From: Bradyrhizobium paxllaeri
Lineage (GTDB): Bacteria > Pseudomonadota > Alphaproteobacteria > Rhizobiales > Xanthobacteraceae
Assembly (NCBI RefSeq): GCF_001693515.2
Contig: NZ_CP042968.1
Span: 7,162,501-7,226,500 of the forward strand
Length of the DNA: 64,000 bases
Reading direction: 5' to 3'
Shown here: piece after piece, positions 1 through 12,595 of the stretch
Layout of the letters: each line of letters opens with the position of its first letter
How positions within the stretch are numbered: the stretch's first letter is position 1
Made by a program: the position numbers and the translations under genes
The notes under the pieces: model-generated
The model's database searches: none
Seen by the model: only the letters and a program-made list of their open reading frames with translations
What the model was told of the DNA's origin: nothing

Positions 1-699
1 CCTATCGGCTTAAGCTTGCTCGTTAAATTAAGTCGCTGGCCCATAATACAAAAGGTACGACGTCACCCAGAACGTATCTTGGGCTCCGTCTGTTTGTAGG
101 TGTCCGGTTTCAGGTCTATTTCACTCCCCTCGTCGGGGTGCTTTTCACCTTTCCCTCACGGTACTGGTTCACTATCGGTCGCTGAGGAGTACTTAGGCTT
201 GGAGGGTGGTCCCCCCATGTTCAGACAGGATTACACGTGTCCCGCCTTACTCGTGGATACATCATCGCATTACCCGTACGGGGCTATCACCCTCTGAGGC
301 CCTGCTTTCCTGACAGGTTCCGGTTGTCTTTGATGTATCACTGGCCTGGTCCGCGTTCGCTCGCCACTACTAACGGAGTCTCGATTGATGTCCTTTCCTC
401 CAGGTACTTAGATGTTTCAGTTCCCTGGGTTCGCTTAAAACCTCCTATGAATTCAGAGATTTCATACCTTCACTTGATAACTGGAAATCCAAAACCTCGC
501 GGCTTGGTTCTCAAACATTGCTGTCCGAACCCCAAGATCAAGAGATCTTGGAGTTCCAGCTATCGAAGGTGGGTTTCCCCATTCGGAAATCCGTGGATCA
601 AAGCTTCTTCGCAGCTCCCCACGGCTTATCGCAGCGTAGCACGTCCTTCATCGCCTCTCAGCGCCAAGGCATCCACCGAACACCCTTAAGGCACTTGAT
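1..699 (-). rRNA. rrl: 23S ribosomal RNA, 5' part (cut by the window start)
   Basis: Read on the minus strand, the sequence starts near 699 with the alphaproteobacterial 23S 5' end (GTGCCTTAAGGGTG, then GGTGGATGCCTTGGCG) and runs off the window at position 1, so only about the first 700 nt are present. It contains the conserved domain I segments GTAGTGGCGAGCGAACGCGG and GTACCGTGAGGGAAAGG. The exact mature 5' end is estimated from conservation. The gene is interrupted by an extra stem in helix 9 (separate entry). It is the distal member of an rrn operon transcribed from about 3404. Confidence 0.97.
467..570 (-). other. Intervening sequence in helix 9 of 23S rRNA
   Basis: About 130 nt from the 23S 5' end, the short helix-9 hairpin of enteric 23S is replaced by about 100 nt. 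The ends are complementary: on the minus strand CTTCGATAGCTGGAA near 568-554 pairs with TTCCAGTTATCAAGTGAAG near 486-468. Inside lies a second hairpin, CCAAGATC with GATCTTGG (about 551-529). In Bradyrhizobium and related Rhizobiales such sequences are excised by RNase III, leaving a separate 5.8S-like 5' fragment. Processing here is inferred from family knowledge. Confidence 0.8.
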
Positions 700-1096
700 T
701 GCTCTCATTATCAATGTCCACACACTCGGCAGAATGTTGTCCGCACAATTGTCTTGAGATCGAAACCTCAAAACGCGCACCCTCGATGAATGCTATGTTG
801 CGGCCGGACACTGATTAGAAAGACCAGCTTGCTTCGTAAGATCAACCCGATAGCGAGGCGGTCAAGCTTCGCTACAAAGATCATTTACAACCCGATCATC
901 TTGCGATGAGCGAGCGCCGAAATGATCTGGAGATTAGGAATGAGATTCCGCAAATTGCTCTGCAGATCCCAAACTCGGATCGATCTCCTCTTTACGATGT
1001 CAGATATCACGCACGTCGCCGTCCATCCGGACTAGCGCGCGCGAAGTGATGTTTCGCGGACGAATATTCGAGGCACCCTCGATCTTCGATTTCATC
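700..1096 (-). other. tRNA-Ala to 23S internal transcribed spacer
   Basis: This stretch of about 400 bp lies inside the rrn transcript between tRNA-Ala and the 23S 5' end. No protein gene or further tRNA is visible. It should contain the stems that release the 23S precursor, but I did not pair their arms to base resolution. Confidence 0.7.
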
Positions 1097-1172
1097 TGGT
1101 GGAGCCAGACGGGATCGAACCGACGACCTCATGCTTGCAAAGCACGCGCTCTCCCAGCTGAGCTATGGCCCC
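1097..1172 (-). tRNA. tRNA-Ala (anticodon TGC)
   Basis: The minus strand gives a 76-nt cloverleaf with the CCA end encoded. The acceptor begins GGGGCCA, the D arm has AGCTCAGCTGGGAGAGC, the anticodon loop is TTTGCAA (anticodon at 1137-1139) and the T arm contains GGTTCGATCC. It sits in the rrn spacer between tRNA-Ile and 23S, the usual bacterial arrangement. Confidence 0.97.
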
Positions 1173-1207
1173 GTACCAGAAGACGAATGCCTCGCACTCG
1201 ATCAAGG

Positions 1208-1284
1208 TGGTGGGCCTGGGAAGACTTGAACTTCCGACCTCACGCTTATCAAGCGCGCGCTCTAACCAACTGAGCTACAAGCCC
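1208..1284 (-). tRNA. tRNA-Ile (anticodon GAT)
   Basis: The minus strand gives a 77-nt cloverleaf with encoded CCA. The acceptor starts GGGCTTG and pairs with CAGGCCC, the D arm is AGCTCAGTTGGTTAGAGC, the anticodon loop is TTGATAA (anticodon at 1248-1250) and the T arm contains AGTTCAAGT. It lies in the 16S-23S spacer, 35 nt before tRNA-Ala. Confidence 0.97.
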
Positions 1285-1490
1285 CTAACACAAGGGACTT
1301 TAAGCTCGCACGCAATCGGCTCGCGCCGATGCATCGCACAGCGCTTTAGCCCCTGGTGCGTGTTCGTCCGCGAAGAAAGAGAAACGTAGACGGCGAAATC
1401 CCGCCAATGCAGCTCAACAATCCTGACGATTGTTGGCCACTGATGTTTCTAAAACGATCCGATAGTCAGCGTGAGCTGAACTGAAGGATC

Positions 1491-2986
<1,496 letters not shown>

Positions 2987-3404
2987 GGACTTGAAACCTT
3001 GAACCGGCTGATCACAACGTTTGACGAGGTCCCACCATTCTTCGCCGACCGAAGCCGACGAGCTGCCCACGATTCACATCGCTGGCAACGATGGTGTAAC
3101 CTTTAAAACGTGTACCGCCGAAGTCTTTCGTCCACTCCCAGAACTCAAAAACCGAAGCTCCCAAGTATTCCGAGAGACGCAAGGACTCCGCCGTCCACGT
3201 TTCTCTTTCTTCATCTTCACTTGTCAAACAGCCCGGGATCCTTGGGACCCCACCCTTCCACTTCTGGAAGGTTCCCGCACACCCCATCCGACGACAAATA
3301 ACAACCGACTGTTATCGGCTGTTGAGTCACTCATCGCAATGAGGAGCTTACGGGGCGCGAAAAGATGCGTTGGCCTCGGGGGCCAATGCATCGCCGCGCT
3401 CAGT
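2987..3404 (-). other. rrn leader upstream of 16S
   Basis: About 420 nt separate the predicted transcription start from the 16S 5' end. Open frames exist on both strands here but none has a ribosome-binding site or a recognisable product. The region should hold the pre-16S processing stem and an antitermination signal; I did not find a boxA sequence that I would defend. Confidence 0.6.
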
Positions 3405-3410
3405 GGCCGG

Positions 3411-3440
3411 GTTATAGGCCCGCCCGATCGGGGTTGTCAA
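3411..3440 (-). promoter_or_regulatory. rrn operon promoter (-35 TTGACA, -10 TATAAC)
   Basis: On the minus strand a perfect TTGACA (3440-3435) is followed after 18 bp by TATAAC (3416-3411), a near-consensus housekeeping sigma promoter directed at the 16S gene. The predicted start is near 3404. Its closeness to consensus and its orientation fit an rRNA promoter; activity is inferred. Confidence 0.7.
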
Positions 3441-3846
3441 CGCCCCTCGTCAAGAAATTGTCGTATCGCTCGCAAGTTTTTTGGGACGCCAAGAAGTCCC
3501 TATGTTTCGGGCCTTTGGCCGCACTTGAGCCACAATCCTGCGACGTTCTGACTATAAGGTATGCAGTGAATCACCGGGTGCCAGTGGGGGCTGCCGGTCT
3601 TCATCTACCCGGGACAGGCGATCTCGAGGAACCCGTCGCCTTTCCCATGCGGCCAGGAAACTTCGAGAGATCTGCTGACCATTGACGTTCGAGACTGCGG
3701 CCGGTCTTCTTCTGGCTTCTGATTCCCGAATTTCCATGCGTGCGGCAACGCCATGCTCCGGAATCCCTCCCTTAAAAGGGCGGAAACGTAGGTCTGGATC
3801 GGGCGAGGTCTTGTCGGATGTCGATGGAATTTGGGGGGAGACAGGG

Positions 3847-5907
3847 TTGAGCCAGAAGGCGCCACGCGGGAGCGGCTATGGACGTGAGACCGGGATCATC
3901 GATCTCGGTCACGAGCCGCCACTTTCCGTCGATGGCTCCGAGGCTGCGGTGATCGATCGCCGCCGTGTCTCCGTACAATGGTTTAGCGGCACCATCCTGA
4001 CCGGTCTGTGCGGCGCGGCCCTTATCGGCGGCGCCGTTTTTGCCTCGCTCGACGGCGAAATGACTTTTGCCAAGGTGCCGGAGCGCGTCGAGGGCGCGTT
4101 GCGCGGGGCGTTCGGCGCCAATGATCGCACCGCCACCCTGCACAAAAGCGACCGTCTGCCGCCGCCCGGCGAATCCACCGCCTCGCGTAACGTAATGCGG
4201 GTGTCGACCGTTACCCGTGTTGGAAACCGTGACGTGATGCGGGTGCGGCCCTTCGTCCGCATCTCCGGCAACCTGTCGATGACGACGAGCGATCTCAGCT
4301 CGAAGATCCCGCCCTACAATGCCCAGCGCCTGCTGACCGATGTCGGCACCCCGACGCAGGCGGCTGCCGAGGATCCGAACAATCCCGAAGCCGTCGAACC
4401 CGACGCCGAAGTTTCCTTCGTTACCAAGGACCTCGCCACCGTGCTGCCCAAGGCGAAACTCGCCGCCGTGGTCGCGCTCGATGAGGTCCTGATGCGGGTA
4501 CGGGATGCCGCGAACTGGCGCGGCTCGGGCGGTGTCCGCTACACGGCCCTTACCGCCGACGCCAGTGGCGTGCAGTCCGATATCAAGCTCGCCTATGCCA
4601 CCGAAGGCAACGTCTCCGATCCCTATGCTGGCTTTGAAACCCGCATCGTGCCGGAAAACGTCACCCTGCTGCCGAAGACCAAGGACCAGATCACCGGCGG
4701 CAATCCGTCCGGCGAACGCGTTCACGTCGTGAAAAAGGGCGACACCATCGCTTCGATCCTGCGCGACCTGGGCGCGACACCCGATGAAGCCAGGGCGGTT
4801 GCGCTGACCCTTGGCCCCCGCGGCCGCGACGGCGGCCTGAAGGAAGGTCAGAAGATCCGCATCCTGATGGCCCCCTCCGGCCTCGGACCCGCCGCCCGGC
4901 TGCAGCCCTATCGCGTGATCGTCGCCAACGAGACCACCGTCGAAGCCGTCGCCGCGCTGTCGGACGTCGGCAAATATGTCGCCGTCGACGTGCAGAGCAT
5001 GAATACCGTCGCCGAAGCCGCTACCGGCAAGGACGACGATGACGATGATGAAGATGATGGCAGCGGCGTCCGGCTCTACCAGAGCATCTACGAGACCGCG
5101 CTGCGCAACAAGGTGCCGGCTGCCGTGATCGAGGACATGGTCCGCATCTATTCTTACGACGTCGACTTCCAGCGCAAGGTGCAGCCGGGCGATTCATTCG
5201 ATGTGTTCTTCGCCGGCGACGACGAAGCCACACCCAGCACCGAAAAGACCGAGGTGCTGTTCGCCTCGCTGACCGTCGGCGGCGAGACCAAGAAATATTA
5301 CCGCTTCCAGACCCCCGACGACTCCGTGGTCGACTTTTACGATGAGACCGGCAAGAGCGCGAAAAAGTTCCTGGTCCGCAAACCCGTCAACAACGCGATC
5401 ATGCGTTCGGGCTTCGGCGGCCGCCGCCACCCGATCCTCGGCTTCACCAAGATGCACACCGGCGTGGACTGGGCGACGCCCTACGGCACGCCGATTTTCG
5501 CCTCCGGCAATGGCGTGGTCGAAAAGGTCGGCTGGGAAGGCGGTTACGGCAAATACGTTCGCCTGAAGCACAATAACGGCTACGAGACCGCCTACGGCCA
5601 CATGTCGGCGTTCGCCAAGGGCATGGAGCCCGGCAAGCGCGTGCGCCAGGGTCAGGTGATTGGCTTCGTCGGATCGACGGGCATGTCGACCGGCGCCCAT
5701 GTCCACTACGAAATCCTGGTCAACGGCCGCTTCGTCGACCCGATGCGCGTCAAGCTGCCGCGCGGCCGTTCGCTTGAAGGCTCAATGCTGGCGAATTTCG
5801 AAAAAGAGCGCGACCGGCTCGACATCCAGATGAACAATCGCGGCAGCTCGGCGCGGGTTTCGGAGGCCACCGGCACCACGCCGCAGACGCGCCAGGTCAG
5901 CCGCTGA
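3847..5907 (+). CDS. M23 family metallopeptidase with LysM-like domain (envelope protein)
   Basis: This 686-residue envelope protein probably cleaves or regulates cleavage of peptidoglycan peptide bonds. I chose TTG at 3847 because GGGGGGAG ends 6 bp before it and the upstream in-frame residues look non-coding. Residues about 44-66 form one membrane segment. A LysM-like domain lies at about 293-345 (VHVVKKGDTIASIL). An aspartate-rich run follows at about 394-405. The C-terminal M23 domain has the zinc motif HTGVD (His537, Asp541) and HVH at 618-620, so it looks catalytically intact. It stands alone, transcribed away from the divergent rrn promoter. A lytic endopeptidase role is inferred from the family. 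Confidence 0.88.
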   Translation: MSQKAPRGSGYGRETGIIDLGHEPPLSVDGSEAAVIDRRRVSVQWFSGTILTGLCGAALIGGAVFASLDGEMTFAKVPERVEGALRGAFGANDRTATLHKSDRLPPPGESTASRNVMRVSTVTRVGNRDVMRVRPFVRISGNLSMTTSDLSSKIPPYNAQRLLTDVGTPTQAAAEDPNNPEAVEPDAEVSFVTKDLATVLPKAKLAAVVALDEVLMRVRDAANWRGSGGVRYTALTADASGVQSDIKLAYATEGNVSDPYAGFETRIVPENVTLLPKTKDQITGGNPSGERVHVVKKGDTIASILRDLGATPDEARAVALTLGPRGRDGGLKEGQKIRILMAPSGLGPAARLQPYRVIVANETTVEAVAALSDVGKYVAVDVQSMNTVAEAATGKDDDDDDEDDGSGVRLYQSIYETALRNKVPAAVIEDMVRIYSYDVDFQRKVQPGDSFDVFFAGDDEATPSTEKTEVLFASLTVGGETKKYYRFQTPDDSVVDFYDETGKSAKKFLVRKPVNNAIMRSGFGGRRHPILGFTKMHTGVDWATPYGTPIFASGNGVVEKVGWEGGYGKYVRLKHNNGYETAYGHMSAFAKGMEPGKRVRQGQVIGFVGSTGMSTGAHVHYEILVNGRFVDPMRVKLPRGRSLEGSMLANFEKERDRLDIQMNNRGSSARVSEATGTTPQTRQVSR

Positions 5908-6033
5908 GCTTTCGATAACATCCTGAAGATCCGATAAGGATTCTCACGACACGCTGCGTGTCGGATCTGTGGCAGCGGCCGCGCACGCAACCGACAGTTT
6001 TGTTTGCCAAACTGCGCGTCACGACAAATACTG

Positions 6034-6057
6034 CCTCCAACAAAAACAGTTGGGAGG
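6034..6057 (+). promoter_or_regulatory. Hairpin covering the ribosome-binding site of the next gene
   Basis: CCTCCAAC (6034-6041) can pair with GTTGGGAGG (6049-6057) with one bulged G. The right arm contains the Shine-Dalgarno GGGAGGT of the gene starting at 6065, so the stem would hide it. Pairing is read directly from sequence; a regulatory effect is inferred. Confidence 0.35.
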
Positions 6058-6064
6058 TAGCGTC

Positions 6065-7690
6065 ATGATGAGCAGGCTTGCACTCGCAGCAACCGCTGCG
6101 GCAATCGTTCTTGGAAACGCGGCGGGCGCATCGGCGCAGACCTATGAGGTCACCAAGCTGGTTCCGGGCTCGGCGTTTCATGGCGTGCACGGGCTCGGAG
6201 TCGACAAGTCCGGCCGACTGTTCGCCGGCAGCGTCGCCGGTGCCGCGCTCTACGAGGTCGATCGCAATAACGGCACAGCGAAGATTGCGGTCCCCTCCCC
6301 CGAAGGCATGTCCGACGATATTGCGTTCGCGCCCGACGGCACCATGGCCTGGACCGCCTTCCTCACCGGCGATCTCTATTCGCGCAAGGGCGACGGCCCG
6401 GTGAAGAAGCTCGCTTCGGGCCTGCCCGGCATCAACTCGCTGGCGTTCCGCAAGGACGGACGGCTGTACGCGACGCAGGTGTTTTTGGGCGATGCGCTCT
6501 ATGAAATCGACGTCGAGGGCGTGAAACCGCCGCGCAAGATCATGGAGAAAATGGGCGGCCTCAACGGCTTCGAATTCGGTCCCGACGACAGACTGTACGG
6601 CCCGCTCTGGTTCAAGGGCCAGGTCGCGAGGGTCGACGTCGACAAGGGCGAACTTTCCGTGGTCGCCGACGGCTTCAAGATTCCGGCTGCCGTCAATTTC
6701 GATTCCAAGGGCAATCTCTGGGTGGTCGATACCGCGCTCGGCCAATTGATCCGGGTCGATCCGAAGTCCGGCGCGAAAAAGCTGGCCGCCCAGCTCAAGC
6801 CCTCGCTCGACAACCTCGTGATCGACGACAAGGATCGCATCTTCGTCTCCAACATGGCCGACAACGGCATCCAGGAAGTCGATCCGGAGACCGGCACTGC
6901 CAAGCAGGTCATTATCGGCAAGCTGGCGCTGCCCGGCGGCATCGGCGTCGTCTCCGATGGGGCCAAGGACACCATCTACGTCGCCGACGTGTTCGCCTAT
7001 CGTACCGTTGATGGCGCGACCGGCGAAGTCTCAGAACCTGCGCGCATGCATGCCGACGGCGTGACGCTGGAATACCCGATGAGCGCCACCGCGAGGGGCG
7101 ATGACGTGCTGCTGTCGAGCTGGTTCACCGGCACGGTGCAATTGATCGACCGCAAGACCGGCAAGACTAGGGAGATGCTGCACGGCTTCAAGGCGCCGCA
7201 TGACGCGGTCAAGCTCGGCGACGGCTCTATTCTCGTCAACGAGCTCGGCAGCAAATCGCTGGTGCGGGCGAGCGGCGAGCACGGCAAGGACCGCAACGTG
7301 GTGATCGGCAACCTCGAAGGGCCGGTGGGGCTCGCCGCCGGATCGGGCGGCGCGGTCTATCTAACCGAAGCTTTTGCCGGACAGGTCTCGAAGGTGGAAG
7401 CCAATGGCGAGAAGTCGGTGATCGCCAAGGATCTGAAGATGCCGGAGGGCATTGCAGTCGCCCCCGACGGCAAACTGATCGTCGCAGAGGTCGGTGCGAA
7501 GCGCATCGTTCAGATCGATCCAGCCAGCGGGGCCGCCACCGAAATCGCCGCCAATCTCCCAATCGGATTGCCGGCCGCGCCGGGCGGCTTGCCGAGCAAC
7601 ATCCCGACCGGCGTCGGCGTTGGGGCAACGGGGGTGATCTACTTCTCGTCGGATCTGGAAAACGCGATCTACAAGGTCACAAGGAAGTAG
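6065..7690 (+). CDS. Secreted SMP-30/gluconolactonase-like beta-propeller protein
   Basis: A protein of 541 residues. ATG at 6065 follows GGGAGGT by 6 bp and opens a clear Sec signal peptide (MMSRLALAATAAAIVLGNAA, cleavage near ASAQ), so the product is periplasmic. The rest is built of repeats with motifs such as GLGVDKSGRLFAG, DDIAFAPDG and GIAVAPDGKLIVAE, typical of six-bladed propellers of the SMP-30, NHL and strictosidine-synthase type. It could be a lactonase or a ligand-binding propeller; no substrate can be read. The gene stands alone, with its RBS inside a possible hairpin. Confidence 0.75.
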   Translation: MMSRLALAATAAAIVLGNAAGASAQTYEVTKLVPGSAFHGVHGLGVDKSGRLFAGSVAGAALYEVDRNNGTAKIAVPSPEGMSDDIAFAPDGTMAWTAFLTGDLYSRKGDGPVKKLASGLPGINSLAFRKDGRLYATQVFLGDALYEIDVEGVKPPRKIMEKMGGLNGFEFGPDDRLYGPLWFKGQVARVDVDKGELSVVADGFKIPAAVNFDSKGNLWVVDTALGQLIRVDPKSGAKKLAAQLKPSLDNLVIDDKDRIFVSNMADNGIQEVDPETGTAKQVIIGKLALPGGIGVVSDGAKDTIYVADVFAYRTVDGATGEVSEPARMHADGVTLEYPMSATARGDDVLLSSWFTGTVQLIDRKTGKTREMLHGFKAPHDAVKLGDGSILVNELGSKSLVRASGEHGKDRNVVIGNLEGPVGLAAGSGGAVYLTEAFAGQVSKVEANGEKSVIAKDLKMPEGIAVAPDGKLIVAEVGAKRIVQIDPASGAATEIAANLPIGLPAAPGGLPSNIPTGVGVGATGVIYFSSDLENAIYKVTRK

Positions 7691-7937
7691 CGCGAAGACC
7701 GGGCAGCCTGTAATCGGCTCCCCTTCGCCGGCCAGGGTTGCCGCCTATGGAGCCGCGCTTGAGGCGCGGAACACCGATCGCCGTGAGCCCGAACGGTAAC
7801 GGAGACCGGGCGGCAACCGGCGTTCATTGCGGTGCATGCCACGCCGTTTGGCGCCCCAAACGGCGAAGTTCCCAAGCCAAGGGGCAACTGCCTTCCGATC
7901 GCAGGTTTCATTAATTGTCAGGGGGTTGCGCCCCTGT
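7691..7937. other. Intergenic region without a supported gene
   Basis: The gap between the propeller gene and the SPW gene is about 300 bp. Short frames exist but lack ribosome-binding sites and recognisable products. Its right end carries a possible EcfG-type promoter (separate entry). CGTTTGGCGCCCCAAACG near 7846-7863 is an imperfect palindrome. Confidence 0.5.
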
Positions 7938-7963
7938 GGAACCCGGGCTGGCTTTCTCCAGTT
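7938..7963 (+). promoter_or_regulatory. Possible EcfG (general stress) promoter for the SPW gene
   Basis: GGAAC at 7938-7942 is followed after 17 bp by AGTT at 7960-7963. The alphaproteobacterial EcfG consensus is GGAAC, 16-17 bp, CGTT, so one of nine positions differs. It lies 35 bp before the SPW gene start. Confidence 0.4.
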
Positions 7964-7997
7964 AACTTGCAACAGCAGCCTCTCAATGGAGGATGTC

Positions 7998-8375
7998 ATG
8001 GACAACTGGACGAACGCCAAAGAGAATTGGACGAACGCCAAATTGTGCGACGTCGCGAACCTCATCCTCGGCGCGGTTTTATTCGTATCGCCCTGGATGT
8101 TCGGCTTCGACGCCGGAAAGGTCTCTCAGAACGCCATGGTCGCCGGTCTCGTGATCGCGATCCTCGCGATCGCAGCGCTGGCGGCATTCGCAGTCTGGGA
8201 GGAATGGCTTAACCTAATCGTCGGCCTGTGGGCGCTGGTTTCGCCCTGGGTCCTGGGCTTCCAGGGAACCGCGTTGACGGTGCACGTGCTGATCGGCGCT
8301 GCCGTGGCCGTGCTTGCCGCCGTCGAACTCTGGCTCATGTCCCAGAACCCGCCTCGTCTGACGACGGGCCTTTGA
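7998..8375 (+). CDS. SPW-repeat integral membrane protein
   Basis: A small membrane protein of 125 residues. ATG at 7998 follows GGAGGA by 4 bp. Four hydrophobic segments form two pairs, and each pair carries the SPW motif: VSPWMFGF at about 35-42 and VSPWVLGF at about 83-90. This matches the SPW repeat family, whose biochemical role is unknown. The N terminus contains the repeat WTNAKENWTNAK. A possible EcfG promoter upstream suggests stress-related expression, which is inference. Confidence 0.85.
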   Translation: MDNWTNAKENWTNAKLCDVANLILGAVLFVSPWMFGFDAGKVSQNAMVAGLVIAILAIAALAAFAVWEEWLNLIVGLWALVSPWVLGFQGTALTVHVLIGAAVAVLAAVELWLMSQNPPRLTTGL

Positions 8376-8452
8376 CCGGCCTTGCACATCTTGCCGCTCG
8401 CCGCTTCTAGCGGCGGGCGGCTATCAGCGTGACTTGAAGGGGATCAACAGCC

Positions 8453-8716
8453 ATGAGCCGCATTACCCGGGATGACGTCACCAAGGCAGTCAGTGGGGCC
8501 GACGAGGTCACGATCGCCCAGATCATCGGAACTGGCGCCACGGTGGATGAGCTGGCGGAGGCTCAAGCCTGGATAGCCAATGACGAGCCGATGATGAATT
8601 CGGGCAGGCCGCTGGCGACCGGTCGGGTCCGCGAGCTCGTGGACATCCTAACGGAGCTCGAGCCCGAGGACGATGATCCCGGTGAGCCGGGGCCCGCGGT
8701 TAGTCCATCGGACTGA
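8453..8716 (+). CDS. Small acidic protein of unknown function
   Basis: An 87-residue cytosolic-looking protein with no membrane segment. ATG at 8453 follows AAGGGG. The N-terminal two thirds look helical (ITRDDVTKAV, DELAEAQAWI, RVRELVDILTEL), and the tail is acidic and proline-rich (EPEDDDPGEPGPA). I do not recognise the family. It lies 77 bp after the SPW gene on the same strand and may share its transcript. A strong hairpin follows at 8738. Confidence 0.65.
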   Translation: MSRITRDDVTKAVSGADEVTIAQIIGTGATVDELAEAQAWIANDEPMMNSGRPLATGRVRELVDILTELEPEDDDPGEPGPAVSPSD

Positions 8717-8737
8717 AGCGGTCACTGCCACTCAGCT

Positions 8738-8770
8738 AAAGCCCCGAACATGGCGCATGCTCGGGGCTTT
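8738..8770. terminator. Bidirectional intrinsic terminator
   Basis: AAAGCCCCGA at 8738-8747 and TCGGGGCTTT at 8761-8770 are perfect complements around a 13-nt loop. The A run on the left and T run on the right give each strand a U tract. It separates the convergent small acidic gene and clpB. Confidence 0.85.
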
Positions 8771-8787
8771 CGCGTTCGTCCAGCACC

Positions 8788-11427
<2,640 letters not shown>

Positions 11428-11648
11428 ATCGTTTTGCTTCCCTCGGCATGCCGCTCCCACCCCTGAGGCATGATTGCGGCATCTTCATTGGGTATCCGCC
11501 AACCGCGTTGACATTCCTCAACCGGCCGCGGGTCGTCGCCCGCTTTTCAGGCTTGACGCAAATGTGGGCATGGCCGGGCGAAACGGAAGGGCCGCGGCTA
11601 TAAATTCGGAGTTGTGGCGCGAGCCGGAGGAATCTCTTAATAAGCCGC

Positions 11649-12434
11649 ATGGACGCCACCTCCCCTGCCCGGATCACCGGGATTTACCGTTACCCCATCA
11701 AGGGCCTGACCCCGGAGCAGCTTGGCCGCGCCGAACTGAAGCCCGGACAGACGCTTTTGGCCGATCGCCGCTACGCCATCGAGAACGGCCCGTCCGGGTT
11801 CGATCCGGCGGAACCCAAATGGATGCCGAAGCTGCACTTCCTGATGCTGATGCGGGATGAATGGCTCGCCGGCCTGCGCACCCATTTCGACGATGAGAGT
11901 CAGGTCCTCTCGCTTCGCCAAAATGGCGAGATCGCAGCCCAGGGCAACCTGGCGACGGCCGAGGGCCGGCAGGCAATCGAGAATTTTTTCGCCACCGCCT
12001 TTGCCGGCCAGATCAAAGGGCCGCCGAAGGTGCTGGAGAGCCCCGGCCACAGTTTTTCGGACGTCGCCCGCAAGGTGGTCTCCATCATCAACCTCGCCAG
12101 CGTCCGCGCCATCGAGGATATCGTCGGCGCGCCAGTCCATCCGCTTCGTTTCCGCGGCAATCTCTATGTCGAGGGCTGGCCGGCCTGGCACGAATTCGAT
12201 CTGCTTGACCGCACGCTTGCGGTCGGCGACGTCAGGCTCAAGGTGGTGAAGCGCATCGTCCGCTGCGCCGCCATCAATGTCGATCCCGATACCGGCCAGC
12301 GCGACCTCGCCATTCCGCCGGCGTTGCAGCGCCGGCTCGGCCATGCCGATTGCGGGATCTATGCCGAGGTCATCACCGGCGGCACGATCAGCGCAGGCGA
12401 TGCGATCGCGGCGGAACAGGCGGCGTTGTTGTGA
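11649..12434 (+). CDS. MOSC domain-containing protein
   Basis: A protein of 261 residues with an N-terminal MOSC beta-barrel module (ITGIYRYPIKGLTPE) and a MOSC domain ending HADCGIYAEVI. This is the architecture of molybdenum-cofactor-associated sulfur carriers and amidoxime-reducing components. The RCAAINVDP segment at about 203-211 and the Cys of HADCG are typical of the family. The cofactor relation is family knowledge; the substrate is unknown. It is a single gene diverging from clpB, and repeats follow it. Confidence 0.85.
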   Translation: MDATSPARITGIYRYPIKGLTPEQLGRAELKPGQTLLADRRYAIENGPSGFDPAEPKWMPKLHFLMLMRDEWLAGLRTHFDDESQVLSLRQNGEIAAQGNLATAEGRQAIENFFATAFAGQIKGPPKVLESPGHSFSDVARKVVSIINLASVRAIEDIVGAPVHPLRFRGNLYVEGWPAWHEFDLLDRTLAVGDVRLKVVKRIVRCAAINVDPDTGQRDLAIPPALQRRLGHADCGIYAEVITGGTISAGDAIAAEQAALL

Positions 12435-12484
12435 GGTTTCTGCCATCAATGCCGTTGTTGCGAGCGCTGAAACAGCACAACGAC

Positions 12485-12587
12485 CGTCATACCCCGCGCA
12501 TACGGGGTATCCAGTACGCCGCGGCCTAACGGTCCTATCCTCGCTGTCTCTGGTATACTGGGTCACCCGCCTGCGCGGGTGACGACA
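12485..12587. repeat. REP-like palindromic element, family A copy 1
   Basis: The element has a left hairpin (ACCCCGCGCATACGGGGT), the linker AGTACGCCGCGGC and a right hairpin (GTCACCCGCCTGCGCGGGTGAC). The same layout recurs at 36427-36528, with the linker AGTACGCCGCGGC and the segment GTCTCTGG.ATACTGG shared, so this is a dispersed repeat. Both copies lie between convergent genes. Confidence 0.85.
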
Positions 12588-12595
12588 ATTGAGTA

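Noticed and set aside
11428..11560. A sigma-32 promoter for clpB
   Set aside because: Partial matches exist, but spacing and -10 sequence are too poor to report.
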